DNA of 64,000 nt. Origin: Saccharopolyspora shandongensis. Its GTDB lineage: Bacteria; Actinomycetota; Actinomycetes; Mycobacteriales; Pseudonocardiaceae. Below the pieces are notes generated by a model, which saw only the letters and a list, made by a program, of their open reading frames with translations, was not told where the DNA came from and did no database searches. Location of the stretch: NCBI RefSeq assembly GCF_900106995.1, contig NZ_FNOK01000050.1, forward strand, positions 1 through 64,000, given 5' to 3'. Below, piece by piece: positions 48,943-58,195 of the stretch (position 1 is the stretch's first letter; every line of letters starts with the position of its first letter). Made by a program: the position numbers and the translations under genes.

Positions 48943-49812
48943 TTATCCGCGGAGCACCGCGACGGTGCACGGCGCGGCGTGCACCACAGCGTGACTGACC
49001 GACCCCAGCACGGCCCGGCGGACCGGACCCCGACCACGGCTACCGACAACCAGCAACCCCGCACCTCGCGAAGCCTCGACGAGCGCTTGCGCCGGACGCT
49101 GGACCGTGACCACTTCGCGCACCAGAACATCGGGATAGCGTTCCGCGTACCCCGACAGAGAGCGCGACAACAGCTCCGAGGCTTCCCGATGCGCCTCGTC
49201 ATGATCAAGAACCCATGCCTGCGGGTAATCCAGAGGCAGGTCGCTCCAGGCGTGCACAGCGACCAAACGGCAATGATGCCGGGAAGCGAAGTCAACCGCA
49301 CGAACGCTGTTCGAGGAGCCGTCCACGCCCACGACCACAACCTGTGGGGATTCCTGCCCAGCCTGATCAGCGCCGCGGGTGATGACCACGGGTGCACCTG
49401 TCTGGTGGGTGAGCAACTCGGCTGCGGTAGAGCCGACCAAGACCAGATCCGGGCTGCCGATGCCCGACGAGCCCACCACCAGCAACTCGGCGTGCTCGGA
49501 CTTCCTCGCGAGCACCTCAACCGGATCGCCGGAGATCATTTCGGTGCATATCTCCAATCCGGGAGCGATCTGGAGGCACTGCTGCAATACCGTGCTCAAC
49601 TCCCGGCACATGGCCTGTTGAAGGGGCTCGTGAGGTTCTGCCGTGCCCGGCTGGCGAAACCGGGTGAGCTCCAGCAATGGCCTGGGGAACACGTGCACCA
49701 GCAACAGCGGACGACGCCTGCTGGCAGCTTCCCGAGCTGCCCACCCTGCAGCATGGCGGGATGCCTTCGAAGCATCAAGTCCCACTACGACCGCATGACC
49801 GACTTCCGGCAT
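48943..49812 (-). CDS. Universal stress protein, tandem UspA domains
   Basis: A 289-residue tandem USP with loops GSSGIGSPDLVLVGS and GSRGRGPVRRAVLGS, both of correct spacing. It belongs to the subgroup with FASRHH in domain two. ATG 49812 precedes the first strand VVVGLDASKAS. It is followed 17 bases later by the Rip3-like protease and was probably co-transcribed with it. Confidence 0.9.
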   Translation of the reverse strand: MPEVGHAVVVGLDASKASRHAAGWAAREAASRRRPLLLVHVFPRPLLELTRFRQPGTAEPHEPLQQAMCRELSTVLQQCLQIAPGLEICTEMISGDPVEVLARKSEHAELLVVGSSGIGSPDLVLVGSTAAELLTHQTGAPVVITRGADQAGQESPQVVVVGVDGSSNSVRAVDFASRHHCRLVAVHAWSDLPLDYPQAWVLDHDEAHREASELLSRSLSGYAERYPDVLVREVVTVQRPAQALVEASRGAGLLVVGSRGRGPVRRAVLGSVSHAVVHAAPCTVAVLRG

Positions 49813-49912
49813 CGGACTCGCCCCTCCCCTCGATGGGCCAGGAATCGACGCAACGAGGAGAAGGGCCATCAATTGGCGATGCCCTGCGCTCGGGTGCGCT
49901 GATCGTTGCGCC

Positions 49913-51238
49913 TCAGGCCCTGCGCCCGACTGCCGCGAGGTGACTGGTGAACCAGTCGCGGGCTAGTTCCGCAGCCTCGTCCAGAGTCCCTTCCTCCTCG
50001 AACAGATGGGTCGCTCCCCGCACGACCGCCATCCGGCTCTCACCGCGCATCAGGGCGTGTGCTTGCTGGTTGAGTTCGAGCACCGCGTCGTCCCGGCTGC
50101 CCACGATCAGCAGCGTCGGTGCCTGCACCTCGGCCAGCCGCTCGGCAGCCAGGTCCGGCCGACCGCCGCGGGAGACCACAGCATTCACCAGGTCCGGTGC
50201 CTCGGCAGCCGCCCACAGCGCTGCCGCGGCACCGGTGCTCGCGCCGAAGTAACCGACGCCGAGGTGCCGGGCTTCCGGCTGGGTGTGCAGCCACCTGGCG
50301 ACCTCGACCAGCCGAGACGCCAGCAGTTCGATGTCGAAGACGTTTCTGCGGTCGAGCTCCTCGGCCCCGGCGAGCAGGTCGAACAGCAACGTCCCCAACC
50401 CGGCGCGGTTGAGTTTCCCGGCCACGTACCGGTTGCGGGGGCTGTGCCGGCTGCTGCCGCTGCCGTGCGCGAACACCACGGTCCCCTGGGCGCGCTCGAG
50501 CACGCTCAGATGTCCCGCCAGCCGCACCGGACCGACTGCGACTTCGACCTCTTCATCCCGCAGCCACGCATCGGGATCCCCGGCCGTGGTGGGAGCGGGA
50601 TGGGCCTGCGCAGCCCGGTCGAGCAAGTCGACCACCTCCGCGTCCAAGGTTTGGCAGAAGTCCGCGTACCACTGGCCGATAGCCCAGAACCCCTCGGGTG
50701 TTTCCAGACAGACCAGTTCGTCCACGGATTCCCGCAGCCTCTCCAGTGCATTGCGCGGGGCTACCGGCACCGCCAACACCACCCGCGCCGCGCCCTGCGC
50801 GCGAGCCACGCGGCAGGCCACCGCAGCAGTGGAGCCGGTCGCGATCCCGTCATCGACGATGAGCGCCGTCCGCCCCGACAGCTCCGCCCGCGCGCGACCG
50901 TCCCGGAACCGCTGGGCCCGCCGGTCCAACTCGACCCGCTCCCGCTGCTCGACTTCGGCCAGCTCGGCGGGCCGCACGCCGGTTCGCCACATCACCTCGT
51001 CGTTGATGATCCGGACATCGCCCTCTCCGATCGCCCCCATCCCCAACTCCGGGTGGAAGGGAACTCCGAGCTTGCGGACGACGATCACGTCCAGCGGGGC
51101 GTCCAGTGCCCGGGCCACCTCGAATGCGACCGGAACACCACCCCGCGGCAATCCCAACACCACGACGTCCTCGTCGCGCAGGTGCTGCAACTGCTCGGCC
51201 AGCCGCCACCCCGCATCTCTGCGATCACCGAACGGCAT
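49913..51238 (-). CDS. Phosphoribosyltransferase - dienelactone-hydrolase-like fusion
   Basis: A 441-residue protein. The N-terminal 210 residues are a type I phosphoribosyltransferase with the PRPP motif ALIVDDGIATGSTA; the C-terminal part is an alpha/beta hydrolase with nucleophile elbow GYFGASTGAA, acid LIVGSRDD and a late histidine in GATHLFEE. The same fusion (Rv0571c) belongs to the DosR regulon of M. tuberculosis. Its substrates are unknown. ATG 51238 follows GGAGGTGACGGC, and a DosR-like box lies about 60 bases upstream. Confidence 0.9.
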   Translation of the reverse strand: MPFGDRRDAGWRLAEQLQHLRDEDVVVLGLPRGGVPVAFEVARALDAPLDVIVVRKLGVPFHPELGMGAIGEGDVRIINDEVMWRTGVRPAELAEVEQRERVELDRRAQRFRDGRARAELSGRTALIVDDGIATGSTAAVACRVARAQGAARVVLAVPVAPRNALERLRESVDELVCLETPEGFWAIGQWYADFCQTLDAEVVDLLDRAAQAHPAPTTAGDPDAWLRDEEVEVAVGPVRLAGHLSVLERAQGTVVFAHGSGSSRHSPRNRYVAGKLNRAGLGTLLFDLLAGAEELDRRNVFDIELLASRLVEVARWLHTQPEARHLGVGYFGASTGAAAALWAAAEAPDLVNAVVSRGGRPDLAAERLAEVQAPTLLIVGSRDDAVLELNQQAHALMRGESRMAVVRGATHLFEEEGTLDEAAELARDWFTSHLAAVGRRA

Positions 51239-51296
51239 GCCGTCACCTCCTACGGCTCCCCGGCCAGTGTTCGCCCGCAGACAACACGCACGCACC

Positions 51297-51310
51297 GGCC
51301 CAACGTCCCT
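51297..51310. promoter_or_regulatory. DosR/DevR-like box upstream of phosphoribosyltransferase fusion
   Basis: On the minus strand the site reads AGGGACGTTGGGCC, a close match to AGGGACTTTNGGCCC. It is 59 bases from the start at 51238. Confidence 0.55.
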
Positions 51311-51422
51311 TCGTCCGTGCTCGGACTCCGTCCGCCGAGTACTTGGGCATGCGCACGAGCGCGACCGCTGGCAACGTCCTACACGGCCTGATGGCGGACA
51401 TCGAGGCGCAGCACGGTGGGTC

Positions 51423-51863
51423 ATGGCGGAAGTCCCGTCTGTGCAGTACTGGCTGTCCGCTTACACCCGGCTGGGCATCGATGGCGTGTCCATCGGCAGC
51501 AACGACCTCACCCAGCTCGTCCTCGGCGTCGACCGCGACTCCGAGGTGTGCACGCAGCTGTTCGACGAGTCCGATCCTGCGGTGCTGGATGCGATCGGAC
51601 GCATCATCGGCGCCGCCCGCCGGAATGGGATCACGTCGTCGCTGTGCGGCCTGGCCCCGACCAACGATCCGGAGTTCGCCGAACACCTGGTCCGGCTCGG
51701 CATCACGTCGATCTCGGTCAACCCCGACGCCGTGCCCGCGGTGCGGCACGTCGTGGATGCTGCCGAACGCAAGATCCTCCTGGAAGCGGCCAGATCAGGT
51801 CTGAGACGTCATCCCCGGGGGAACAACGGCTCGACCACCTCCGACACGGGCGGCGCGGTGTGA
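51423..51863 (+). pseudogene. Phosphoenolpyruvate synthase, C-terminal remnant
   Basis: About 125 residues match the end of the PEP-utilising enzyme TIM barrel of PEP synthase: MAEVPSVQYWLS, DGVSIGSNDLTQLVLGVDRD, the catalytic-cysteine region SSLCGLAPTND and ITSISVNPDAVPAV. Everything before this (nucleotide and phosphohistidine domains) is absent. Homology ends near 51796, and the last 22 residues are unrelated, so both ends are broken. Confidence 0.85.
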
Positions 51864-52714
51864 GCAGGTCGGGGAACTCGCTCGTGACCGGCCACCCCAG
51901 CCGGATCACCATCTGCGGAAAGCCACTTCCACCCAGGACCTGGTCCCGGACCTGATTGCGGGCGGTGGCGACCTCGCCGACCTGGCTCAACGGGCACGTC
52001 GCCAGACGTTGCTCCGTCACGCTGAGAAGGACCGCGCTCCTCCTAGCTGTCGCCGCGAGTGGACAGCACCGCCGGCACCGCGCCGTCGTCCAGGATCGGT
52101 ACCGGCAACTCCCCCTCGGCCTCGGCAACCAGCGCGAAATCGCGTTCAGGCATGCCGCGCAGGTGCTCTGCTGGAAGGCTGTGCGCCGACACTCCCTCGG
52201 CAGACGCGTGCCGGCCCGCCCAGGCGGCGAGCTCCTACCTGTGCTCGGGTTGGTCCCGCTGCTCCGCGCCGGCGTGCTGGATCGCAAGTTCCACTTCGCG
52301 GCGCTCGCCGTCTTCCAGGGCGAATCTGAGCGTGCAGTTCTGGCCGCCGGTCGGTGCGCCGGTTCGCCGCCGCTGCCGCCAGTGTCTCGACGTGCGGATC
52401 GATCTCGGTCAGCTCGGTGAACTCGATCGACGTCAGGTGGTCCGGTTGTGCCGGGTTCGGCAGGCGGTGCACCCGGGCTCGTCGGCTGCGAACGCGATGC
52501 GGGCGTGGTTGAGGACCGCGCCACAGCTGATCACCATCTCCCGCCCGGTCGGGTCGATGACCTCCAACAGCCGGGAACGATCGAGGTAGAGGCGCACCGA
52601 ATACTCGGCCAGCTTCCACCGCCAGGGCTGACTGTTGTGCACCGACGGCGCCCGGCACGCCAGGGCCAGCACCGAACGCATCGTCTCCTGCGACGGGATC
52701 GTTCTGCTCGTCAT
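51809..52714 (-). pseudogene. Acg-like nitroreductase, full-length but frameshifted
   Basis: The N-terminus (ALACRAPSVHNSQPWRWKL, REMVISCGAVLNHARIAF) lies in one frame down to about 52450. The middle (SIEFTELTEIDPHVETLAAA, ANRRTDRRPE) is in a second frame. The C-terminus (LATCPLSQVGEVATARNQV, GSGFPQMVIRLGWP) is in a third, with the last residues PVSEVVEPLFPRG shifted again. Together they span an entire Acg-family protein of about 300 residues. At least three frameshifts make it non-functional. Confidence 0.82.
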
Positions 52715-52808
52715 CGCGACACTCCCCCGCACCACGGGTTTCCCGCTCAACGCCGCCCGGATACCCGCGAGTCGGTCGGCCGGAACGGGGCCGGTCGACC
52801 CCGGGCGG

Positions 52809-53246
52809 TCAGCCGTCGGCGTGGCGGACGATGACGACCGGACACGGCGCGTGGAGCACGCAGTGCTGGCCGACCGATCCGAGGAGAACCCCGGCGAACC
52901 CACCGCGCCCGCGGCTGCCCACCACCAAGAGGTCCGCCTCCTGGGCCTCGTCCAGCAGCGCCCGTGCCGCGTGATCTCGCACCACCGTCTGCTCCACCGG
53001 AACCTTCGCTCCCAGCGAGGCGGCGGTTTCCTCGACCGCTTTCCGCAACTCCCGCCTGGCCTCGGCGGCTACGTCGCCCTCCGACATCGGCAGCACCACG
53101 TCGATGAGGGCCGGATACCCACACGCGATCAACGCGATGACGCGTCCGCTGCTCTGCTCCGCGTACCGCAGCGCCCAGCGCAGTGCAGCTCGGGAGCCGG
53201 GCGAACCGTCCACACCCACCACGATCCGCGGCTCGTCCTCCGTCAT
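52809..53246 (-). CDS. Single-domain universal stress protein
   Basis: A 145-residue single UspA domain with an intact ATP loop, GSRGRGGFAGVLLGS, and the strand IVVGVDGSPGSRAALRWAL. It is the closest relative of the single-domain USP at 24622. ATG 53246 follows GGGGGAGCT. A 15-base palindrome lies 16 bases upstream of the start. It remains intact while its neighbours on both sides are decayed. Confidence 0.9.
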   Translation of the reverse strand: MTEDEPRIVVGVDGSPGSRAALRWALRYAEQSSGRVIALIACGYPALIDVVLPMSEGDVAAEARRELRKAVEETAASLGAKVPVEQTVVRDHAARALLDEAQEADLLVVGSRGRGGFAGVLLGSVGQHCVLHAPCPVVIVRHADG

Positions 53247-53261
53247 AGCTCCCCCGCTTCC

Positions 53262-53276
53262 CCGACCTCAGGTCGG
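53262..53276. promoter_or_regulatory. 15-base palindrome before single-domain USP
   Basis: CCGACCTCAGGTCGG is a perfect palindrome around one central base, 16 bases upstream of the USP start at 53246. It could be an operator or a small hairpin in the leader. It does not resemble the DosR-like boxes. Confidence 0.3.
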
Positions 53277-53495
53277 CACCTGGCAGTCAATGACGCCGGG
53301 TGTACTCGCCACTACGCGAGATCGCACATCGACGCGGCCGAACCCGTGCTGACGAAGTCCTCTAGGGACGGACACCGTTGGCGGCAACGCTGATGGGGAG
53401 AACGGGCGGGTGGCATCCGGCGACGCAGTGCGGAGTCTCCCTGGCTTTCCCCGCGCCGCCGATGACCACACATCGTCCCGGGCTGAGGGGGTCTG

Positions 53496-54090
53496 GTGGA
53501 CACCACGACTGCGCTCGTGCACTTCGCCACGGCGATGGCGATCGGGCTGCTGCTGGGCTTGGAACGCGAGCACAGCACCGCCGGGCAGCCGAGGCGCTCG
53601 GCCCGGCCGTGCTGATCGTCACGATCAGCGCCGCCGGCCTGCTGGTCATCGCCTGGTACGTCCTCATCATCCGGGCTTCCGCCGAGGCCGACGTGGGGGC
53701 GACCACCGAGATCGCGGCGATCGCCACCGTGCTGCTCGGGGCGCTGGCCTGGACCCAGCCGACCTGGGCCGTGCCGATCGCCGTCGCCGTGGTGGCACTG
53801 CTCGCCGCGAAACGACCGCTCCACCGCTTCGCCACCCGCCTGGTCACCGACGACGACATCAGCCACCCGCAACGCCTGGGGCTCCACCGCCCTGGTCATG
53901 GCCGCAGCCGACGCGGTCCTGCTCCTGGCCGCACGCGGCGCGAACACGAGCCGGCTCGCCATCGCAGGCGTGGTCAGCCTGATCAACGCAACGTTCACCC
54001 AGCGAGTCCACCATGTCCGCACAGCCATCCGCACCGGCCGCGCCATCCCCCCCAGCCCGTCTCACCATCACCGTGCTGTGTGCCCCTGAC
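53496..54090 (+). pseudogene. MgtC/DUF4010-type membrane protein remnant
   Basis: A GTG start at 53496 opens VDTTTALVHFATAMAIGLLL followed by GLERE, the MgtC/DUF4010 N-terminus, which stops early. The next frame carries later helices (PAVLIVTISAAGLLVIAWYV and ATTEIAAIATVLLGALAWTQ), and a third frame ends in LAIAGVVSLINATFTQRV. Large internal deletions and at least two frameshifts have removed most of the protein. Confidence 0.7.
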
Positions 54091-54193
54091 GGCCCTCACC
54101 GTGCTGCTTGCCTGCGCAGGCCTGCTCGTGGGACAGTCCCCACCCGCTGGCGCGAACTGGCGCAGATGCACGCACGTTCAGGCCGCATGGTCG

Positions 54194-54694
54194 TCAGGTA
54201 GCTCGCCGAGGGCGCACTACCGTGCCGATCATGACCGTCTCTGGCGATCGCAGACTTCGGAGTCGCTGGTGTGGTTCGGCCGCTCGGGTCGGGTGTCGTG
54301 ATGTGCTGTTCGGCCAGCTTCGGTAGTGGTCGGCGAGGTGTTCGCGGAGCCAGGCGTGGCGGAATTGGTAGACCGCACCAGTTGTGCGGAGTACGCCACG
54401 GTCGTAGGCATCTTCGAGAAAACGCTTCGGGCGCCACGGCAAACGGCCGGTCAGTGGCAGCCACAGGAGTGTGAAGAGCAGCCAACTCCCCCACGCCGAA
54501 ATCACCAAACGAATAATCCCGGCAGATAAACCGAGCGTGAGCCCGAATATGACGAAATTGGCTGGCAGGTACACGAAAAGGACCATGCCAACAACAACGC
54601 CCATGAACATCACTACGGCGACCATTCGAACGAGCGTCACCTTTCGTTCCAGCTCCAAGAGAGCTCGCCTGGGCGCTGCAGACTGGTCCAGCAC
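54194..54694 (-). pseudogene. NACHT-like protein C-terminal remnant
   Basis: The frame has two to three membrane helices (MVAVVMFMGVVVGMVLFVYL) and then FLEDAYDRGVLRTTGAVYQF-RHAWLREHL, a phrase found at the end of the NACHT/NTPase region in large actinobacterial membrane proteins. The NTPase domain is missing. Its upstream edge abuts the IS110 remnant at about 54695, so a deletion beside the element probably truncated it. Confidence 0.5.
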
Positions 54695-55040
54695 CGGGTT
54701 TTTCCAGCAATAGTGGGGAAACCGCGGTCACCAGTTCGGTCAGCTGCTGCTTGTTGTCGGTCAGCACGTGATCGGCGTCGTCGATGGCGAGCGCAAGGCG
54801 GCGGGTTTCGGCGCGTCGCACCGCGTGCTCGGTGGTGTCGCCGTTCTTGCCGCGGCGGCGCGCAATCGAATTCAGCGACTGTCCGTGAGAGGACCGCGAG
54901 CAAGGTCGCGATCAGTGTCATCTCCGACGAGCAGCAATGCCCGCAACCGGTTGATCTGACGGGTCCGTGCGGTAGTGATCTCACGGCGTGCGCTGAGCAG
55001 GATCCGCAGGGCTCCGCGGTCACCGTCAGCGCGCGAGGTG
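54695..55040 (-). mobile_element. IS110-family transposase remnant
   Basis: Two frames give the central part of an IS110-type transposase: ARREITTARTRQINRLRALL in one, and RRAETRRLALAIDDADHVL followed by LTELVTAVSPLLLEKPGAGP in the other. The catalytic N-terminal DEDD part and the C-terminal serine region are absent. It is an immobile relic that marks an old insertion in the decayed 51-55 kb zone. Confidence 0.7.
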
Positions 55041-55221
55041 TGGGTAGCCGCTTCACGGACAGCTCCAGGCTTCTTCGTTCTCGCCGCGGAACAGCGCCCG
55101 GACGCGGTGCGACGGCTGGCCCGTGAACGAATCGGAGAAATCGAAGTAGTCCGCGAACTTCACGCCTCCTTCTTCCTCACCCTCGCGAAGTGCCGGTTTT
55201 GCGCGGAAACCGGCCGTGGCG

Positions 55222-56565
55222 CTAGCGCGGTTCGAGCGTGTGGCGGGTTCGCCACTTGCGGAAGGAGCGGGCGAATTGGCTGGTCAGGTTGGGGAGGACA
55301 AGCGTGATGCCCGCCCATGGCAGCACCAGCATGGCCAGCCGGAGCATGCCGACTGCGGCTCCGGCGGCGTCGCCGGCCTGGATCGAGCCGCCCGTGATGT
55401 TCCACTGCAGGATCAGCGAGTGCCACAGGGTCGGCAGCACGTACGGTGCGAGGAGCAGGAAAGCGGTGATCCAGTACGCCATGAACGGGATCGTCAGCAC
55501 GACCCACACCGTGATCACTCGGCGGACCCAGGGCTTCAGCTCCTGCACGCGGGGGTGCGGGCGGCGGCCCGGTAGCAGGCTGCGCAGCACGGGCCCCATC
55601 CGGTCGAAGAGGTCGGGGGCGCCCACCAGATCACTCAGGATGTAGTAGCCATCGAAGCGGATCGACGGCAGCAACTGCCAGAAGCTCGTCACCTGCCAGG
55701 CCAAGAGTGCCGCCAGCAGCCAGGGGAGCCCGGTCTGCACGTAGCCGATGATCATGATGAGCATCGCGATCACGTTGAAGTAGAGGCCACCGAGATCAGT
55801 GCGCAGCCGACCAACGCGGCTGAGGCGGTAGGAATCGGTGACCGTGCTATACATCGCGGGCCACACCAGATAGATACCCACACCCATCGCGCCCGGCCGC
55901 GCACCGCCATATCGGCAGGCCGCGACGTGCCCGCACTCGTGGAACATCCCAGCGAGGATCAGCACAAGCAGCACCAGGAGGATCTGCTCCGGTTGGTTCA
56001 GCAGCTCCTTCGCGTCCGCAACGACATGCTCGGCGCCGCCGTGCACGGCCAACAAGACGTCGACGACGACGAAAGCCGCCAGGGCCACGACCACCACCGG
56101 AGGCCAGAACAGGGGCTGGAACACGCGGGCGATGACCGCGACGACGTGTTCGGGCACCAGCGCGACGCGGAACTTCAACGCCAGCAACCGATCCCGCCCC
56201 TTCCGTGCGGCTTCCGGCGGCAGGTCGGACTCGAATTCGGCCGCCACAATCCCGGCCAGCCGCAACCTGTTCTCGACGAGGAAGAACACCTGCCCGGCGG
56301 TGATGCCGCGACCCGATTCGTCGCTGAGGCGCGCCGCGAGATCGGCGAAGCTGCGGCGCCCGTCGAGGCCCGCCGCGACCAGGTACAGCAGGTACGACAG
56401 CTGCAGGATCTGACCTTCGGGTCGCCGAACCAGGTACGGCGCTTCGCGATGACCCGAACCTTGGTAGCGGCCGATCAGCTCGGTGCCGGCCACGAGCGCG
56501 GGTACCGCCAGGTGCGCGACGTCCTCGTCTTCCGGTGACGAACCGGCCTGGTGCGGTGCGGCCAT
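55222..56565 (-). CDS. M50 membrane metallopeptidase with PqqD-like N-terminal domain
   Basis: A 447-residue protein. Residues about 25-108 resemble a PqqD-like peptide-recognition domain (LSYLLYLVAAGLDGRRSFAD, then GQVFFLVENRLRLAGIV). The membrane part has the zinc motif HECGH at 209-213 and the third ligand in RFDGYYILSD (Asp305), with about eight to ten helices. This is the peptide-maturation branch of M50, not the sigma-factor-cleaving type. ATG 56565 follows CTGGAGTCGTC. It lies 155 bases downstream of a small glycine-rich peptide gene on the same strand and near two more, so these peptides are its likely substrates. Confidence 0.88.
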   Translation of the reverse strand: MAAPHQAGSSPEDEDVAHLAVPALVAGTELIGRYQGSGHREAPYLVRRPEGQILQLSYLLYLVAAGLDGRRSFADLAARLSDESGRGITAGQVFFLVENRLRLAGIVAAEFESDLPPEAARKGRDRLLALKFRVALVPEHVVAVIARVFQPLFWPPVVVVALAAFVVVDVLLAVHGGAEHVVADAKELLNQPEQILLVLLVLILAGMFHECGHVAACRYGGARPGAMGVGIYLVWPAMYSTVTDSYRLSRVGRLRTDLGGLYFNVIAMLIMIIGYVQTGLPWLLAALLAWQVTSFWQLLPSIRFDGYYILSDLVGAPDLFDRMGPVLRSLLPGRRPHPRVQELKPWVRRVITVWVVLTIPFMAYWITAFLLLAPYVLPTLWHSLILQWNITGGSIQAGDAAGAAVGMLRLAMLVLPWAGITLVLPNLTSQFARSFRKWRTRHTLEPR

Positions 56566-56720
56566 GACGACTCCAGGGTGTTCATCCGGTCTGAAACCGG
56601 CCGACGGGCGCGACATCGTCCCTAGCGGGGGAGGTCGCGCCCGTCGGCGGTTGCTGCTTTCGAACGTTCAGCGGCGCGTTATTTTGGCCGTGAACGCCGC
56701 ACTGCGCAAAGCTTTCGACG

Positions 56721-57026
56721 TCAGCCGGCGATGACGACGCTGTCGCCGCCGATGCCGTCGCCGCCGATGCCGTTGCCTCCGATGCCGTTGCCACCATCGC
56801 CGCCATCGCCGCCGATGCCTCCGATGCCGCCGCCACCACCACCCTGGCCGCCGCCGTTGCCGCCGCCGTTGCCGCCGGAGCCGCTCTGGATGTCGCCGGT
56901 GGTGGCGACATTGGCGTCGCCGTTCGCTGGGAGCCAGAACGTGGACATGACGGTGCGCGCTGGGAGGAACTCGACGCGCTGGTCGTCCAGTTCTGCAGCG
57001 CTCAGCGACCGAGAGGTCTGTCGCAT
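56721..57026 (-). CDS. Glycine-rich small peptide A with conserved leader (candidate precursor)
   Basis: A 101-residue protein. The leader LSAAELDDQRVEFLPARTVM followed by ST (about residues 8-29) is shared with the two paralogues at 57729 and 58184. From about residue 48 the chain is almost only Gly with Asn, Gln, Asp, Ile (for example SGSGGNGGGNGGGQGG) and ends in SVVIAG. There is no signal peptide or membrane helix. ATG 57026 follows GAAGGAGCACCAG. It is upstream of the M50 gene on the same strand, so the two are probably an operon. The function is unknown. Confidence 0.85.
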   Translation of the reverse strand: MRQTSRSLSAAELDDQRVEFLPARTVMSTFWLPANGDANVATTGDIQSGSGGNGGGNGGGQGGGGGGIGGIGGDGGDGGNGIGGNGIGGDGIGGDSVVIAG

Positions 57027-57728
57027 CTGGTGCTCCTTCGCAATTCGAGGGAAATCACCGGGAAAACCGGGACTCGGCCACCCGTTGGATGCGCCACAGC
57101 GGCACGTTCCTGGCGCACGGGCAGAACCTAGGAGCACCGAACGCCTGATGCACTTTGATTCACCCTGCCGTGCAATTAACTTCTCGCCGCTCGTGGGTGT
57201 GCGTGCGCAGTCGTGTCGGGATCCGACCGTCGATCGACCACCGTGCCAGGGGCGGTCGGCGGCACGCAGGGCCGCAGCGGCTGGCCGCATGCCCACAGAA
57301 CCTGATCTTGGTCTCCGCTGATCATCCGACGCCCCGGATGCCGGAAGGAATTGCGCTGCCCGGTCTGCACGGCCGGGTTCCGGTTGACGTTCCTGCAGGG
57401 AAAAATTTACGCGCCGGTTTTTTTCGAAAACGTTTCCGTGTTGGCCGTGAATGCGAGTGCGATTCCGGAGCAGATCCCCCGTTTGCCTGAATTGATTTTT
57501 TTCCAGGGTGTTGGGCTGCGTCGATGCAGACCGCAGGGGTGCTGGTGTGCGCTGGTCGATGGCTTGCGGAATTGTGGTCCGGGTGACCGGAGTTTTCGGG
57601 CTGCGCCGGGGCGCGGGTTCCCTTAGCCTCCGGGCTGCTGCCAACGGATCTCGGGGCGTTGGAATGGGGATCCGAGGGACTTGCAACCTGGGCATCCGAG
57701 CCCATTCGAACGAAGGAGGACCGGCCAA
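57027..57728. other. Long divergent gap between glycine-rich peptide genes
   Basis: About 700 bases separate peptide genes A and B. The middle (57390-57520) is unusually AT-rich for this window, with T- and A-runs around TTTTTTTCGAAAACG. No convincing gene is seen. The right-hand 130 bases are a copy of the region before peptide gene C. Confidence 0.55.
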
Positions 57729-57740
57729 GTGTTCGAAAAG
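57596..57740 (+). repeat. Direct repeat, copy 1 (upstream of peptide B)
   Basis: This block and the one at 58020-58195 share GCGGGTTCCCTTAG followed by C or T, GGCGTTGGAATGGGGATC, and CCCATTCGAACGAAGGAGGA up to the start codon. The shared T-A-G-n-C-T after the CCCT could be a minus-10 element. The repeat includes the ribosome-binding site GAAGGAGG of the peptide gene. Confidence 0.8.
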
Positions 57741-58019
57741 ACTCGACCGCTGAGCTCTGCGGAGCTCCATGACCAGCGCATTGAGTTTCTGCCTGCGCGC
57801 ACGGTCATGTCGACGCTCCCGCTCCACGGAGGCTGGGACCCGATAATGATCAACGGTGGCGGCGCCGGTAACGGCGGCGGTAACGGTGGCGGCCAAGGTG
57901 GCGGCGCCGGTGGTAACGGTGGCGTCAATGTTGACGGTGGCCCCGGTGGCCCCGGCATTGGTGGTAACGGCGTTGGCGGTAACGGCGTTGGCGGCAGTGT
58001 CTTCGTCTGGCCGAAGTGA
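57729..58019 (+). CDS. Glycine-rich small peptide B with conserved leader (candidate precursor)
   Basis: A 96-residue protein that starts at GTG 57729 behind GAAGGAGGACCGGCCAA. The leader LSSAELHDQRIEFLPARTVM followed by ST is nearly identical to those of A and C; then comes LPLHGGWDPIMING and a glycine-rich run (GGGNGGGQGGGAGGNGG) with a later GIGGNGVGGNGVGG repeat, closing in VFVWPK. The codons form imperfect GGT/GGC tandem repeats. It is a tandem duplicate of C and divergent from A. Confidence 0.85.
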   Translation: MFEKTRPLSSAELHDQRIEFLPARTVMSTLPLHGGWDPIMINGGGAGNGGGNGGGQGGGAGGNGGVNVDGGPGGPGIGGNGVGGNGVGGSVFVWPK

Positions 58020-58195
58020 TCCTTTTTGACCGGACTGCGCCGTATCGCGGGTTCCCTTAGTCTCCGTGCTGATGTCAACGAACCTGGGGGCGTTGGAATG
58101 GGGATCTGGGAAACTTTCGACCTTGCTTGGCATCGATCTCCGCGCGGCATCCGAGCCCATTCGAACGAAGGAGGACCGGCCAAATGTTCGAAAAA
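58020..58195 (+). repeat. Direct repeat, copy 2 (upstream of peptide C)
   Basis: The second copy of the duplicated leader region begins just after the stop of peptide B, with the shared blocks GCGGGTTCCCTTAGTCTCC, GGCGTTGGAATGGGGATC and CCCATTCGAACGAAGGAGGA in the same order. The duplication thus covers promoter, ribosome-binding site and gene. Confidence 0.8.
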
